Shown: positions 1-8,394 of the stretch, one piece after another
Layout of the letters: every line of letters starts with the position of its first letter
Numbering within the stretch: the stretch's first letter is position 1
NCBI GenBank assembly: GCA_022360905.1
Contig: JAKSBX010000024.1
Span: 1 to 45,367 of the forward strand
Direction of reading: 5' to 3'
From: Chromatiales bacterium
Lineage (GTDB): Bacteria; Pseudomonadota; Gammaproteobacteria; Chromatiales; Chromatiaceae
Length of the DNA stretch: 45,367 bases
Translations under genes and position numbers: made by a program
Notes under the pieces: generated by a model
The model's database searches: none
Seen by the model: only the letters and a program-made list of their open reading frames with translations
Told to the model about the DNA's origin: nothing

Positions 1-51
1 CTATATGAATCCGTTAGAGTAGAGGAGACCATTCAACCATGGAGTTGCTAG
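1..51 (+). CDS. 3' end of a probable 6-carboxytetrahydropterin synthase (QueD/PTPS family), partial
   Basis: An open frame enters from the left edge and ends at TAG 49-51, leaving 16 residues that end in ESVRVEETIQPWSC. The V-x-V-x-E-T pattern followed by a small hydrophobic tail resembles the C-terminal strand of QueD/6-pyruvoyl-tetrahydropterin synthases (VMVKET in E. coli QueD), where the glutamate contacts the pterin. The next gene is a pteridine reductase whose ATG directly abuts this stop, which fits a pterin operon. Sixteen residues are too few for a firm call. Confidence 0.4.
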   Translation, partial: LYESVRVEETIQPWSC

Positions 52-807
52 ATGACGCAAAAACGTTCCACTCTGTCGGGTCAAACCGCGTTGATCACAG
101 GCGCGGCGCACCGGATCGGCGCAGCCATTGCAACCGAGCTGCACAATCAGGGTATGAATATTCTGCTGCACTATAGAAATTCAAAAACGGAGGCGGATAA
201 ACTCAAGCAACAGCTCGAACAGCAGCGACCCGATTCGGTTAAGCTGGCTCGGGCCGACCTGAACGACACCACCGGTTTAAGCGAGCTGGTCGATCAGGCC
301 CGACAGATCAATAACCGTCTCGATCTGTTGGTCAACAACGCCTCCAGTTTCTATCCAACGCCGTTGGATGAGGCCACAGAGACGGATTGGGACGATCTGA
401 TCGGCAGCAATCTGAAAGCCCCCTTCTTTCTCTCTCAGGCAGCAGCCCCTCTGCTGCGCGAACAGCAGGGCTCGATCGTCAATCTGGTGGATATCCATGC
501 CCTAAGGCCTCTAAAGGCTCATCCGATCTACTCCGTGGCCAAGGCGGGCAATGCCATGCTGATCAAATCGCTGGCCCGTGAGCTGGGACCTGATGTGAGA
601 GTGAACGGTATCGCCCCGGGGGCGATTCTCTGGCCGGAACAGGGATTGAGCGAAGCAACGCGCCAGGCCATCCTCGAGCGTACCGCACTGAAACGCCCAG
701 GTCGTGAGACGGATATCGTCAACACACTGCTGTTTCTGCATCGAGATGCACCCTATATCACCGGCCAGATCATCCCAGTCGATGGCGGCCGCACCCTACA
801 ACAATAA
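52..807 (+). CDS. Pteridine reductase, short-chain dehydrogenase family (FolM/PTR1-like)
   Basis: This 251-aa protein is a classical SDR that most likely reduces dihydropterins or dihydrofolate with NADPH in the cytoplasm. The Rossmann motif is TGAAHRIG at residues 16-23; an Arg after the glycine-rich turn is typical of pteridine reductases and favours NADPH. NNASS is at 95-99. The catalytic set is D147, Y160 and K164. An Asp where most SDRs have the catalytic Ser is the hallmark of the PTR1/FolM group. The ATG follows the upstream stop with no gap, and GGAG at 41-44 gives a correctly spaced ribosome binding site. It is probably co-transcribed with the preceding pterin gene and with glutamate dehydrogenase 19 nt downstream. 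The subgroup is well supported, the exact substrate is not. Confidence 0.85.
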   Translation: MTQKRSTLSGQTALITGAAHRIGAAIATELHNQGMNILLHYRNSKTEADKLKQQLEQQRPDSVKLARADLNDTTGLSELVDQARQINNRLDLLVNNASSFYPTPLDEATETDWDDLIGSNLKAPFFLSQAAAPLLREQQGSIVNLVDIHALRPLKAHPIYSVAKAGNAMLIKSLARELGPDVRVNGIAPGAILWPEQGLSEATRQAILERTALKRPGRETDIVNTLLFLHRDAPYITGQIIPVDGGRTLQQ

Positions 808-826
808 AAACACTGGAGAGTTATCA

Positions 827-2245
827 ATGAATGAGCCAACTACAGGACTGAATTTCAGACAAAGTGTCGACCACATGGTGGACAGAGCCCTTGCCTATAT
901 GGATCTGGAGCCGGGCATCGCCAATGCCATCAAGAGCTGTACCTCTGTGCTACAGGTCAGTTTCCCGGTGGAGATCAGGGGCAAGGTGGAAGTCTTCACC
1001 GGCTGGCGGGCAGTTCACAGTATCCATCGGCTACCAGCCAAAGGGGGATTAAGATACTCGGAGTCGGTAGATCAACAGGAGGTGGAGGCACTGGCGGCCC
1101 TGATGACCTATAAATGTGCGATTGTGGATGTGCCGTTCGGGGGCTCCAAGGGGGGACTCTACATCAATCCGGAAAACTACAGTCGCAGTGAACTGAAACG
1201 GATCACCCGACGTTTTGCCCGTGAGTTGGCGAGTGCCGGTTTCCTCAGCCCCGCCACCAATGTTCCCGCACCGGACATGGGTACCGGTCAGCGGGAGATG
1301 GCCTGGATAGCCGACACCTATAAACATCTGAATCCGGAAGATGTCAATGCGCTCGCCTGCGTCACCGGCAAGCCGGTCGCCCACGGGGGCGTCAATGGGC
1401 GTACTGAGGCGACGGGACGCGGGGTTCAATACGCTCTGCAGGAGTTTTTTCGCCATAAAGAGGAGTTGCGTGCTTGTGGCCTTGAGGGTGAACTGGAAGG
1501 CAAGCGGATCATCATCCAGGGCCTGGGCAATGTGGGTTACCACGCGGCCAAATTCCTAACCGAAGAGGATGGTGCAAAAATCATCGGTATCATTGTGCGG
1601 GACGGCGCTATTATCAATGAAGAAGGCATTCATGTTGAAGAAGCCTACTATCACCGCTGCTCCCACGGTGGACTGAAAGGTTTCGCCGGCGGCCAGTTCA
1701 TTGAAGACGGTGCCTCTGTACTGGAACATGAGTGCGATATCTTGATACCGGCCGCCATGGAGTCGGCCATCACCGAGAGCAATGCGCCCAACATACACGC
1801 CAATCTGATTGCTGAAGCGGCAAACGGCCCGATCACTTTCGAGGCCGACCGTATTCTTCGCAGTCGCGGCATCACCATCCTGCCGGATGCCTATGTGAAT
1901 GCGGGCGGTGTGGTGGTCTCCTATTTTGAGTGGATTCGCAATCTGAGTCACATGCGCTTCGGCCGTATTGAACGACGACTCGACGAGTCGCGGGGACGAC
2001 ATATCCTGGCCGCCTTGGAACATACCAGTGGAGAGAAAGTACCTGACTGGATCAGCGCCAACCTATCCAAAGGTGCCGATGAACTCGATCTGGTACGTTC
2101 CGGTCTCGATGACAGTATGCGACTCGCCCTACAGGAGATCATCGATGTTCGAAAACGGATGCCGGAAATCGAAGACTATCGAACAGCGGCCTATATCATT
2201 GCACTACAGAAACTGGCCCGCTCCTACATCGATATTGGTGTTTAA
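827..2245 (+). CDS. gdhA: Glu/Leu/Phe/Val-type dehydrogenase, probably glutamate dehydrogenase
   Basis: The 472-aa enzyme belongs to the Glu/Leu/Phe/Val dehydrogenase superfamily and should interconvert glutamate with 2-oxoglutarate and ammonia. The substrate-binding half has PAKGGLRYS (70-78), the TYK segment with K96, GGSKGG (105-110) and PAPDMGTG (147-154, catalytic D150). The second half carries the dinucleotide fold with the GLGNVG turn. The frame stays open upstream to 704, but that part overlaps the pteridine reductase gene and lacks family similarity. ATG 827 has GGAGAG at 814-819 and begins just before the conserved core, so I chose it. It probably shares a transcript with the upstream gene. 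Cofactor preference (NAD or NADP) cannot be read here. Confidence 0.88.
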   Translation: MNEPTTGLNFRQSVDHMVDRALAYMDLEPGIANAIKSCTSVLQVSFPVEIRGKVEVFTGWRAVHSIHRLPAKGGLRYSESVDQQEVEALAALMTYKCAIVDVPFGGSKGGLYINPENYSRSELKRITRRFARELASAGFLSPATNVPAPDMGTGQREMAWIADTYKHLNPEDVNALACVTGKPVAHGGVNGRTEATGRGVQYALQEFFRHKEELRACGLEGELEGKRIIIQGLGNVGYHAAKFLTEEDGAKIIGIIVRDGAIINEEGIHVEEAYYHRCSHGGLKGFAGGQFIEDGASVLEHECDILIPAAMESAITESNAPNIHANLIAEAANGPITFEADRILRSRGITILPDAYVNAGGVVVSYFEWIRNLSHMRFGRIERRLDESRGRHILAALEHTSGEKVPDWISANLSKGADELDLVRSGLDDSMRLALQEIIDVRKRMPEIEDYRTAAYIIALQKLARSYIDIGV

Positions 2246-2743
2246 ATAAAACGTTTTCAGCCCTACTTAGCAACTTGCTACAGTGTAAAATTTATCCGCT
2301 TTACATACGCGGGTTTTTATATAAGAATCTCTTTCCCATCGCGATAGCGGAACGATTATTGTTGCTATCGTTCATTTAATCGTACGTTGATTACATCAGG
2401 GATTGTCAAATTGAACATTGAAACCCAGTACAGACTATTCCGCTATTCCCGTGCTGTTTTGATAGAACTTGCACAGAGTCCAGATTCACTCAACACGACT
2501 ACATCTCATCATTAATTGTCACTGTATTTGAGCGTGTCCAGCTAAGCGCCGGATAGTCGTGACACTCAAAACAACTATTAAATTGAGTGAATCGCTTAGC
2601 CATGTTCGAGAGACGGTAGTGGGCAGTTTGTTCTTAAAAAAATAATTAACCAAGCCTCACAAAGAGTGCCGTTTTGAATAAACATACAGTTGTTCTATTA
2701 ATGAACAATCAATACGGAAATAACCTAAAAGAGGAACTTAAGC
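2246..2743. other. Intergenic region, AT-rich, with small inverted repeats
   Basis: No convincing gene lies in these 498 bases. Small inverted repeats are present: TGTAAA 2284-2289 with TTTACA 2300-2305, and two mutually exclusive hairpins, CGATAGC 2342-2348 with GCTATCG 2364-2370, and GAACGAT 2350-2356 with ATCGTTC 2367-2373. None is followed by a T run. Alternative pairing could act in attenuation, but nothing else supports that. The right end must carry the hemerythrin promoter. Confidence 0.5.
2674..2701 (+). promoter_or_regulatory. Possible sigma70 promoter for the hemerythrin gene
   Basis: TTGAAT (2674-2679) and TATTAA (2696-2701) are separated by 16 nt and lie about 40 nt before the start codon. 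Each box matches four of six consensus positions, so this is only a candidate. Confidence 0.25.
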
Positions 2744-3139
2744 ATGTCTTTAATGCAATGGATAGACGAAAAATACAGTACTAAAGTTGATGTTTGCGAT
2801 AACCAGCACAAGGAACTTTTCAATCGCGTCAACGCATTGAACGATGCGGTCTCCACTGGTGCTCGCCAAGATATCGGTAGCAGTTTGGACAATCTGATCG
2901 ATTACGTTGTGGTCCATTTTGAAACTGAAGAACGTTTAATGGAGGAGCGTGGTTACAAAGGCCTGGATGCGCATAAGGAGGAGCATAAACAATTAGTAGA
3001 AACCTGCGCCGATCTACAGAAGAAATTTCATGCCGGCGAAGCGGAAATAGAAGATGGCACAATGGTATTCATCAAGAACTGGCTCGATCACCATATTCCG
3101 GTGATCGACAAGAGCTACAGTTCTGCCTTGAGCAATTGA
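2744..3139 (+). CDS. Bacteriohemerythrin (oxygen-binding di-iron protein)
   Basis: This 131-aa single-domain protein matches the length of bacteriohemerythrins, cytoplasmic di-iron carriers that bind O2 reversibly. All seven expected iron ligands are visible: H22, H58, E62 (HFETE), H77, H81 (HKEEH), H117 and D122 (HHIPVID). GAGGA at 2731-2735 is a well-placed ribosome binding site. It stands alone as one transcription unit ending at a strong hairpin terminator (3259-3293). Proposed roles in the family are O2 delivery to oxidases or enzymes, O2 buffering and aerotaxis-related sensing; the sequence does not choose among them. The next gene downstream is a multi-PAS c-di-GMP protein. Confidence 0.93.
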   Translation: MSLMQWIDEKYSTKVDVCDNQHKELFNRVNALNDAVSTGARQDIGSSLDNLIDYVVVHFETEERLMEERGYKGLDAHKEEHKQLVETCADLQKKFHAGEAEIEDGTMVFIKNWLDHHIPVIDKSYSSALSN

Positions 3140-3258
3140 ATACGATTAAGATGTATAGGTTTGCAGAAGATTACAACAACGCAAATCAGCTATGGGTTAA
3201 ATTGACAATTTATCAGTAGCACAGGCAAATCGAAGTAATCATCTTTTTATCGTGTTTG

Positions 3259-3293
3259 TACCCTGGGAGCACCCCCGCCCCAGGGTATTTTTT
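3259..3293 (+). terminator. Rho-independent terminator of the hemerythrin gene
   Basis: TACCCTGGG (3259-3267) pairs perfectly with CCCAGGGTA (3279-3287) around an 11-nt C-rich loop and is followed by six T (3288-3293). It lies 120 nt after the hemerythrin stop. Confidence 0.9.
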
Positions 3294-3632
3294 CAACCAT
3301 CACAGACGAAGATACCAATACTACTCCATTGCATAAGGCACAACAGGGTGCATTGGATTCGGGTTAATAGTAATTTTAAAAAAACCTAATACCCCGATTG
3401 AAGTGGAACAGAGCAGGATATTTGGTCAGTTCCATCAAATTTTCGAACTCTGTGGCCCTTACAGTCCCGGTTCAATCGAACTTGAGAGGATTAGAAGATT
3501 CTAAACTGTAAAATAACAATACAGCTTTCAGTAATCTCTCCACCAGACGCTATGATTAGGAGATAGGCGAAACATCCAATTTTTGAAATGGATTTCAGCA
3601 TTCTACCTGGGCTTCCCCGATAGCGCTCTGAT
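3294..3632. other. Intergenic region before the PAS-GGDEF-EAL-CZB gene
   Basis: I see no gene in this stretch. It follows the terminator, so it should contain the promoter of the next gene, but I could not identify convincing -35/-10 boxes. Confidence 0.4.
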
Positions 3633-3635
3633 TTG

Positions 3636-6600
3636 ATGACTGATCTCTATTATCCATCTGCACAGACACTCATGCTGCTTGCCCTGTTGGTTTCACTGGG
3701 GCTGGCCATCTATCTCTGGTTATTCCACAGCTCCAGATCGAATCGTACAGACCCTAAACGCAATGAGAGCTATCGTAATCTTTTCCAGCATGCGGGAGAC
3801 GCCATCTTTGTACACGATCTGCAGGGAAGAATTCTCGACGCCAACCCAGCCATCTGCAAACGCTTCGGTTACACCTACGAACAATTTCGTAACCTGCAGG
3901 TTTCTCATCTCCACCCCGACAAGCCTGAGGTACTGGAGATTAGCCGAGCTGCCTTCCAAGCCATTGCCACGGAGACCGAGGTAAAGTTCGAAAACGAGTT
4001 CATCACCCGTCACGGTGAAACGCTTATCGGTGAAGTCACTTCGAGCAGAATTGAAGAATCTGAGGAGATCTACATACTCACCGTGCTGCGTGATGTCACA
4101 GCACGCCAACAGGCCGATAAATCGCTGCGAAAGCAGAACCAGATCTATCTCTCCCTGCTTGAGAATGTGAATGCGATAAGCTGGGAACTCGATCTGCTTA
4201 GCGGACAATTTAATTATGTGTCACCCAATGCGAAACGCATTCTGGGATATCCGCTCAGCAAATGGAGCAATATGCAATCCTGGCTCGACATGGTGGTTGA
4301 AGAGGATCGTGAATATGCCCGAACTTACTGTTCTGCGGAGACCGAGGCCGGTAGGGACCACACATTTGAATATCGTATGCACAAGCAAAATGGCGATATT
4401 ATCTGGGTGCTGGATCTGGTCAGGGTTCTCAAAGACGACATAGGTAGACCGATAAAACTGGCTGGTATCATGTTTGATCATACCGACCAGCACCAACTAG
4501 CCAGCGCTCTGAAAGAGAGCCGCCGCGTCTATAAGGAGGCCCAGGAGACCGCTAACCTCGGCTATTGGCAAATGGATATCAAATCCGGTAAGGCCTTCTG
4601 GTCTGAAGATATTTACAACATGCTCGGTCTGAATCCTGAACAGGAAGTGGGTCCGGAGTTTCTCTCAACCATCGTCAATCCCGAGGACTGGCCAAGGGTA
4701 TCCGAATCACTGAGAAACGCGGTAGAGCGTGGTGAAAAACACGAAGTTGAGTATCGCATAACGAGCCAACTTCCAGAACGCCATGAACTCTGGTTTTACT
4801 GTAAAGCCGAGCGCATGCTTGATGGTGAAGGTAATCCGGAGAAACTCTCAGGAATCGTCCAGGATATTACCGAACGCAAGCATACTGAACTGGCACTCCG
4901 CGACAGTGAAACTTTTCTACAGGATGTTTTTCATGCGATTCAGGATGGCATCATTGTGTTGGACACTGATTTTAATATCATCCGAACAAATCGTTGGATG
5001 GAGGAGCACTACAGCCATCTTATGCCTTTGGCAGGCCACAAATGTTACCAACTTTTGCGCGATCGAGACAGACTCTGTGAAGTTTGCCCAACTCAGGAGG
5101 TCATCAGCAGCGGCCAACCGAAAACGGATGTAATTCCCGTAACCCTGAAGAGTGGTGACAGAGGATGGTTCGAACTCTCTGTTTATCCGGTGAAGGATGC
5201 TGCAGGCCATGTGGTCAATATCATCGAATATATCAAAGACATCAGTGACCGGAAAAACACCGAGCAGAAGCTGGAACGTTTTAGAAAGCTGCTTGACCAG
5301 TCCAACGACGGTATCTACATCATCGACGCTGAAGATGGCGCTTTGCTGGATGTTAATTCAGCCGCATCCAGCACGCTTGGTTATGAACTGACAGACCTGC
5401 ATCAGATGCACATTTGGCAGATTGATGGAAAAGTCGATCGTGAAGAGCGATGGCATGAACTGATTCGCCAGCTTGAAAAGAGTAAGACATCGGTCTATGA
5501 GAGCAACTTCCAGCATAAAAATGGACACAGAATACCGATGGAAGTCAATGCTCAACTGGTAGAACAGGACCGTGTCAGCTATCTGATAGCGATAGCCCGT
5601 GATCTGACCGACATCGAACGAATTCGTAAGCAGCTGATCAAAAGCGAACACGAAATGCGTACCATCCTCGACAATGTAGATGCCTATATCTATCTGAAAG
5701 ATACCGCTGGAAACTATCTGTTTGCCAATCGACCGGTACGCGATCTCTGGCATGCCGAGATGGATGAGATTATCGGCAATGGTGATGAGAAATTCTTCGA
5801 TGAGAGTAGCGCATCGGCCATCCGCATCAACGACCAGAAGGTTCTACAGCAGGGTCAGACGATTCGTGCCGTGGAAACCAACACGGTACCGCAAACCGGA
5901 CGAACGGCTATCTATCAATCCACGAAACTACCGCTCAAGCGTGAAGATGGCAGCACCTATGCGCTGTGTGGTATCTCACTCGATATTACCGAACAGAAAC
6001 GGGCCGAGGATGCCCTGAAAGAGAGTGAACAACGCTTCAGGATGGCAGGCCAGGCCGCCTACGATCTGATTTACGAATGGGATGTCACCACCGATGAACT
6101 CAAGTGGTATGGCGATGTGGATCAGATACTTGGCCATAAAAGAGGCTTTCTTGCCGGCGACCTTAATGGATGGCTGGAGCTGATCCATCCGGATGACCTG
6201 CAGCTGATGCAGGAGAGTGTTGAGTTACACCGTAACTCAACCAAGGAGATCCAGTATGAATATCGAATTCAGCATGCCGACGGCAGTTATCGCTATTGGA
6301 AGGATCATGCTCTGCCACTATTGGATATAAACAATAAGCCCTACCGGTGGGTCGGCGTCTGTACCGATATCACGATGCAGAAAGAACACCAGTTACAACT
6401 GGAACACCACGCCAACCACGATCTGCTGACAGGACTCCCGAACCGGGCTCTGCTGAGTGACCGACTGGCTCAGGCCATGTACCAGGAACGGCGCCGTGAA
6501 CAGAAGTTGGCGGTGATCTATATCGATCTGGATGGCTTTAAGGAGATCAATGACCGTTATGGCCATGATGTGGGCGACCAGGTGCTTATCAGCATGTCGA

Positions 6601-8081
6601 AACGATTCGAGCAAGCACTGCGACAGGGAGATACCATTGCTAGGTTCGGAGGGGATGAGTTTGTCGCGGTACTCAGCGATATTGAAAGCCGGGAAGCCTG
6701 CTATCCCATGTTAAGACGCCTGCTGGAGGCGGCCATCCGGCCAATTCAACAACAAGACCAACTGATCCAGGTCAGTGCCAGCCTGGGGGTTACCCTCTAT
6801 CCCCAGGATGAAGAGGTGGGTGGCGACCAGCTGCTGAGACAATCGGACCAGGCGATGTATCAGGCAAAACTGGCCGGAAAAAACCGCTACAGCTTTTTTG
6901 ATACTGAGTACGACAGAAGCCTCAGAGGAAAGAAGGAGGATCTGCAGCGAATTCGAAAAGGTCTACGGGATCATGAGTTCGAGCTCCATTATCAACCGAA
7001 GGTCAGTATGAAGAGCGGTAAAGTCATCGGCGTTGAAGCATTGATACGTTGGCAGCATCCGCAACAGGGACTGCTGATGCCGATCAATTTTCTACCGGCC
7101 ATCGAGGATCATGAGCTGGCGGTAGAGATGGGCGAGTGGGTATTGGAGAACGCGCTCGCTCAGTTGAACCACTGGGATGACCTTGGTTTGGAGACGACAG
7201 TCAGTGTCAACATCGGCGCCAGGCAGTTGCAAACAACAGACTTTGTCGAGCAGCTAAAAAAGATCCTGCAGCGCTACCCCACAATTGCATCCGAGCGGTT
7301 ACAGCTTGAAATACTCGAAACCAGTGCCCTTGATGATATGAATCATGTTTCAAAAATCATTCGTGAGTGTCTGGAATTCGGCGTTAGCTTCGCACTTGAC
7401 GATTTCGGCACCGGCTACTCCTCACTCTCCTACCTCAAGCACCTGCCGGCCACAACAATCAAGATCGACCGGTCGTTTGTCCGTGATATGTTGATCGATC
7501 CTGATGACCTGGCCATTCTGGAGGGTATTCTTGGCATGGCCACAGCATTTCGCCGCAATATTATTGCCGAAGGTGTGGAGACCGCCGAGCACGGTGAACT
7601 GTTGCTCAAACTCGGCTGTGATCACGCCCAGGGGTACGGAATCGCAAAGCCAATGCCGGCCGCGGAGTTTCCCGCTTGGATAAAAAAATGGTCCCCCCAC
7701 GAAACCTGGCAGCACCAGCAAAGACTGAGTCGCGACGACCTCTCCCTGCTGTTTGCGGCGAGTGAACACCGTGCCTGGATCAATTCGCTGGAGCAAGCTA
7801 TTCGATCTAGTGATGTTGAATTTCCAGTTCTGGATCACCGGCAATGTCGTTTCGGTGGCTGGCTCTATGGTGAAGGAACACGCTATGACCATTTGGCGGC
7901 CTATCAGCAGATCATCTCACTGCATAAACAGATGCATCAACAGGCACAGAGGATATACCAGCAAAAACAACAAGGGCATAGCGATGGTCTGGTTAGCGAA
8001 ATTCAGTTAATACGTGATAAGAAACAGCAACTGCTGCAAAAAATGGATCTACTGATGCGCATGAATCACGATAGGAATTGA
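3636..8081 (+). CDS. Membrane multi-PAS GGDEF-EAL protein with C-terminal CZB zinc-binding domain
   Basis: A 1481-aa inner-membrane c-di-GMP enzyme. One transmembrane helix spans about residues 8-29. About seven PAS domains follow, starting near residues 45, 175, 305, 430, 555, 670 and 800; the fourth has a Cys-containing CEVCP segment. GGDEF is intact at 1005-1009 (RFGGDEF). The EAL domain begins with E1134-A-L and keeps DDFGTG at 1255-1260, so both cyclase and phosphodiesterase activities are possible. The last ~110 residues look like a CZB domain (chemoreceptor zinc binding): H1378 before Trp, C1404 in CRFGGWL, and H1430-x3-H1434, the 3His/1Cys set known from TlpD and E. coli DgcZ. I prefer ATG 3636; TTG 3633 is in frame. 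It stands alone. The domain order is clear, net activity is not. Confidence 0.9.
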   Translation: MTDLYYPSAQTLMLLALLVSLGLAIYLWLFHSSRSNRTDPKRNESYRNLFQHAGDAIFVHDLQGRILDANPAICKRFGYTYEQFRNLQVSHLHPDKPEVLEISRAAFQAIATETEVKFENEFITRHGETLIGEVTSSRIEESEEIYILTVLRDVTARQQADKSLRKQNQIYLSLLENVNAISWELDLLSGQFNYVSPNAKRILGYPLSKWSNMQSWLDMVVEEDREYARTYCSAETEAGRDHTFEYRMHKQNGDIIWVLDLVRVLKDDIGRPIKLAGIMFDHTDQHQLASALKESRRVYKEAQETANLGYWQMDIKSGKAFWSEDIYNMLGLNPEQEVGPEFLSTIVNPEDWPRVSESLRNAVERGEKHEVEYRITSQLPERHELWFYCKAERMLDGEGNPEKLSGIVQDITERKHTELALRDSETFLQDVFHAIQDGIIVLDTDFNIIRTNRWMEEHYSHLMPLAGHKCYQLLRDRDRLCEVCPTQEVISSGQPKTDVIPVTLKSGDRGWFELSVYPVKDAAGHVVNIIEYIKDISDRKNTEQKLERFRKLLDQSNDGIYIIDAEDGALLDVNSAASSTLGYELTDLHQMHIWQIDGKVDREERWHELIRQLEKSKTSVYESNFQHKNGHRIPMEVNAQLVEQDRVSYLIAIARDLTDIERIRKQLIKSEHEMRTILDNVDAYIYLKDTAGNYLFANRPVRDLWHAEMDEIIGNGDEKFFDESSASAIRINDQKVLQQGQTIRAVETNTVPQTGRTAIYQSTKLPLKREDGSTYALCGISLDITEQKRAEDALKESEQRFRMAGQAAYDLIYEWDVTTDELKWYGDVDQILGHKRGFLAGDLNGWLELIHPDDLQLMQESVELHRNSTKEIQYEYRIQHADGSYRYWKDHALPLLDINNKPYRWVGVCTDITMQKEHQLQLEHHANHDLLTGLPNRALLSDRLAQAMYQERRREQKLAVIYIDLDGFKEINDRYGHDVGDQVLISMSKRFEQALRQGDTIARFGGDEFVAVLSDIESREACYPMLRRLLEAAIRPIQQQDQLIQVSASLGVTLYPQDEEVGGDQLLRQSDQAMYQAKLAGKNRYSFFDTEYDRSLRGKKEDLQRIRKGLRDHEFELHYQPKVSMKSGKVIGVEALIRWQHPQQGLLMPINFLPAIEDHELAVEMGEWVLENALAQLNHWDDLGLETTVSVNIGARQLQTTDFVEQLKKILQRYPTIASERLQLEILETSALDDMNHVSKIIRECLEFGVSFALDDFGTGYSSLSYLKHLPATTIKIDRSFVRDMLIDPDDLAILEGILGMATAFRRNIIAEGVETAEHGELLLKLGCDHAQGYGIAKPMPAAEFPAWIKKWSPHETWQHQQRLSRDDLSLLFAASEHRAWINSLEQAIRSSDVEFPVLDHRQCRFGGWLYGEGTRYDHLAAYQQIISLHKQMHQQAQRIYQQKQQGHSDGLVSEIQLIRDKKQQLLQKMDLLMRMNHDRN

Positions 8082-8094
8082 AGCTGTTGACGTT

Positions 8095-8250
8095 TCAGTC
8101 ACGCAATGACCAAAACCGGGCAAAGATCATAATCAAAAGAACAATCAGTCCAAAGGGATAAGGAAAAATCCCATAGAAAAAGGCAGCCAGCGTGATACTC
8201 AGCAGCACGACCAGAAACAGCAAGAGTTTGTCATCAGGCAGATTCATCAT
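8095..8250 (-). CDS. Small hydrophobic protein (51 aa), probable two-helix membrane peptide
   Basis: An open frame on the minus strand runs from ATG 8250 to TGA 8095-8097. It begins MMNLPDDKLLLFL and has two hydrophobic segments (about residues 9-25 and 33-46) separated by a Tyr-Gly and Pro-containing turn, and ends in a basic RFWSLRD tail. It fits a two-pass membrane peptide with both ends in the cytoplasm. It fills the convergent gap after the long GGDEF-EAL gene and lies 144 nt downstream of the YoaA-like helicase stop on that strand. No clear Shine-Dalgarno is visible, and I do not recognise the family. Codon choice and hydrophobic pattern are gene-like. Confidence 0.5.
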   Translation of the reverse strand: MMNLPDDKLLLFLVVLLSITLAAFFYGIFPYPFGLIVLLIMIFARFWSLRD

Positions 8251-8394
8251 CTTCGATCAATGTGGATTAGGCTTATAGACAACTCATGGTGCTCGACGTT
8301 TATCAGGGTCTGTTAAGACGATTGACCCGGCGACGAAATCGTTCACTTGCAGATTTTAAACAGGCCTTGAATTGAAAAGCGATCAACAGAATAG

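Noticed and set aside
2411-2515. Short frame from TTG 2411 (about 34 codons) in the gdhA-hemerythrin gap
   Set aside because: No ribosome binding site and no recognisable sequence; likely chance.
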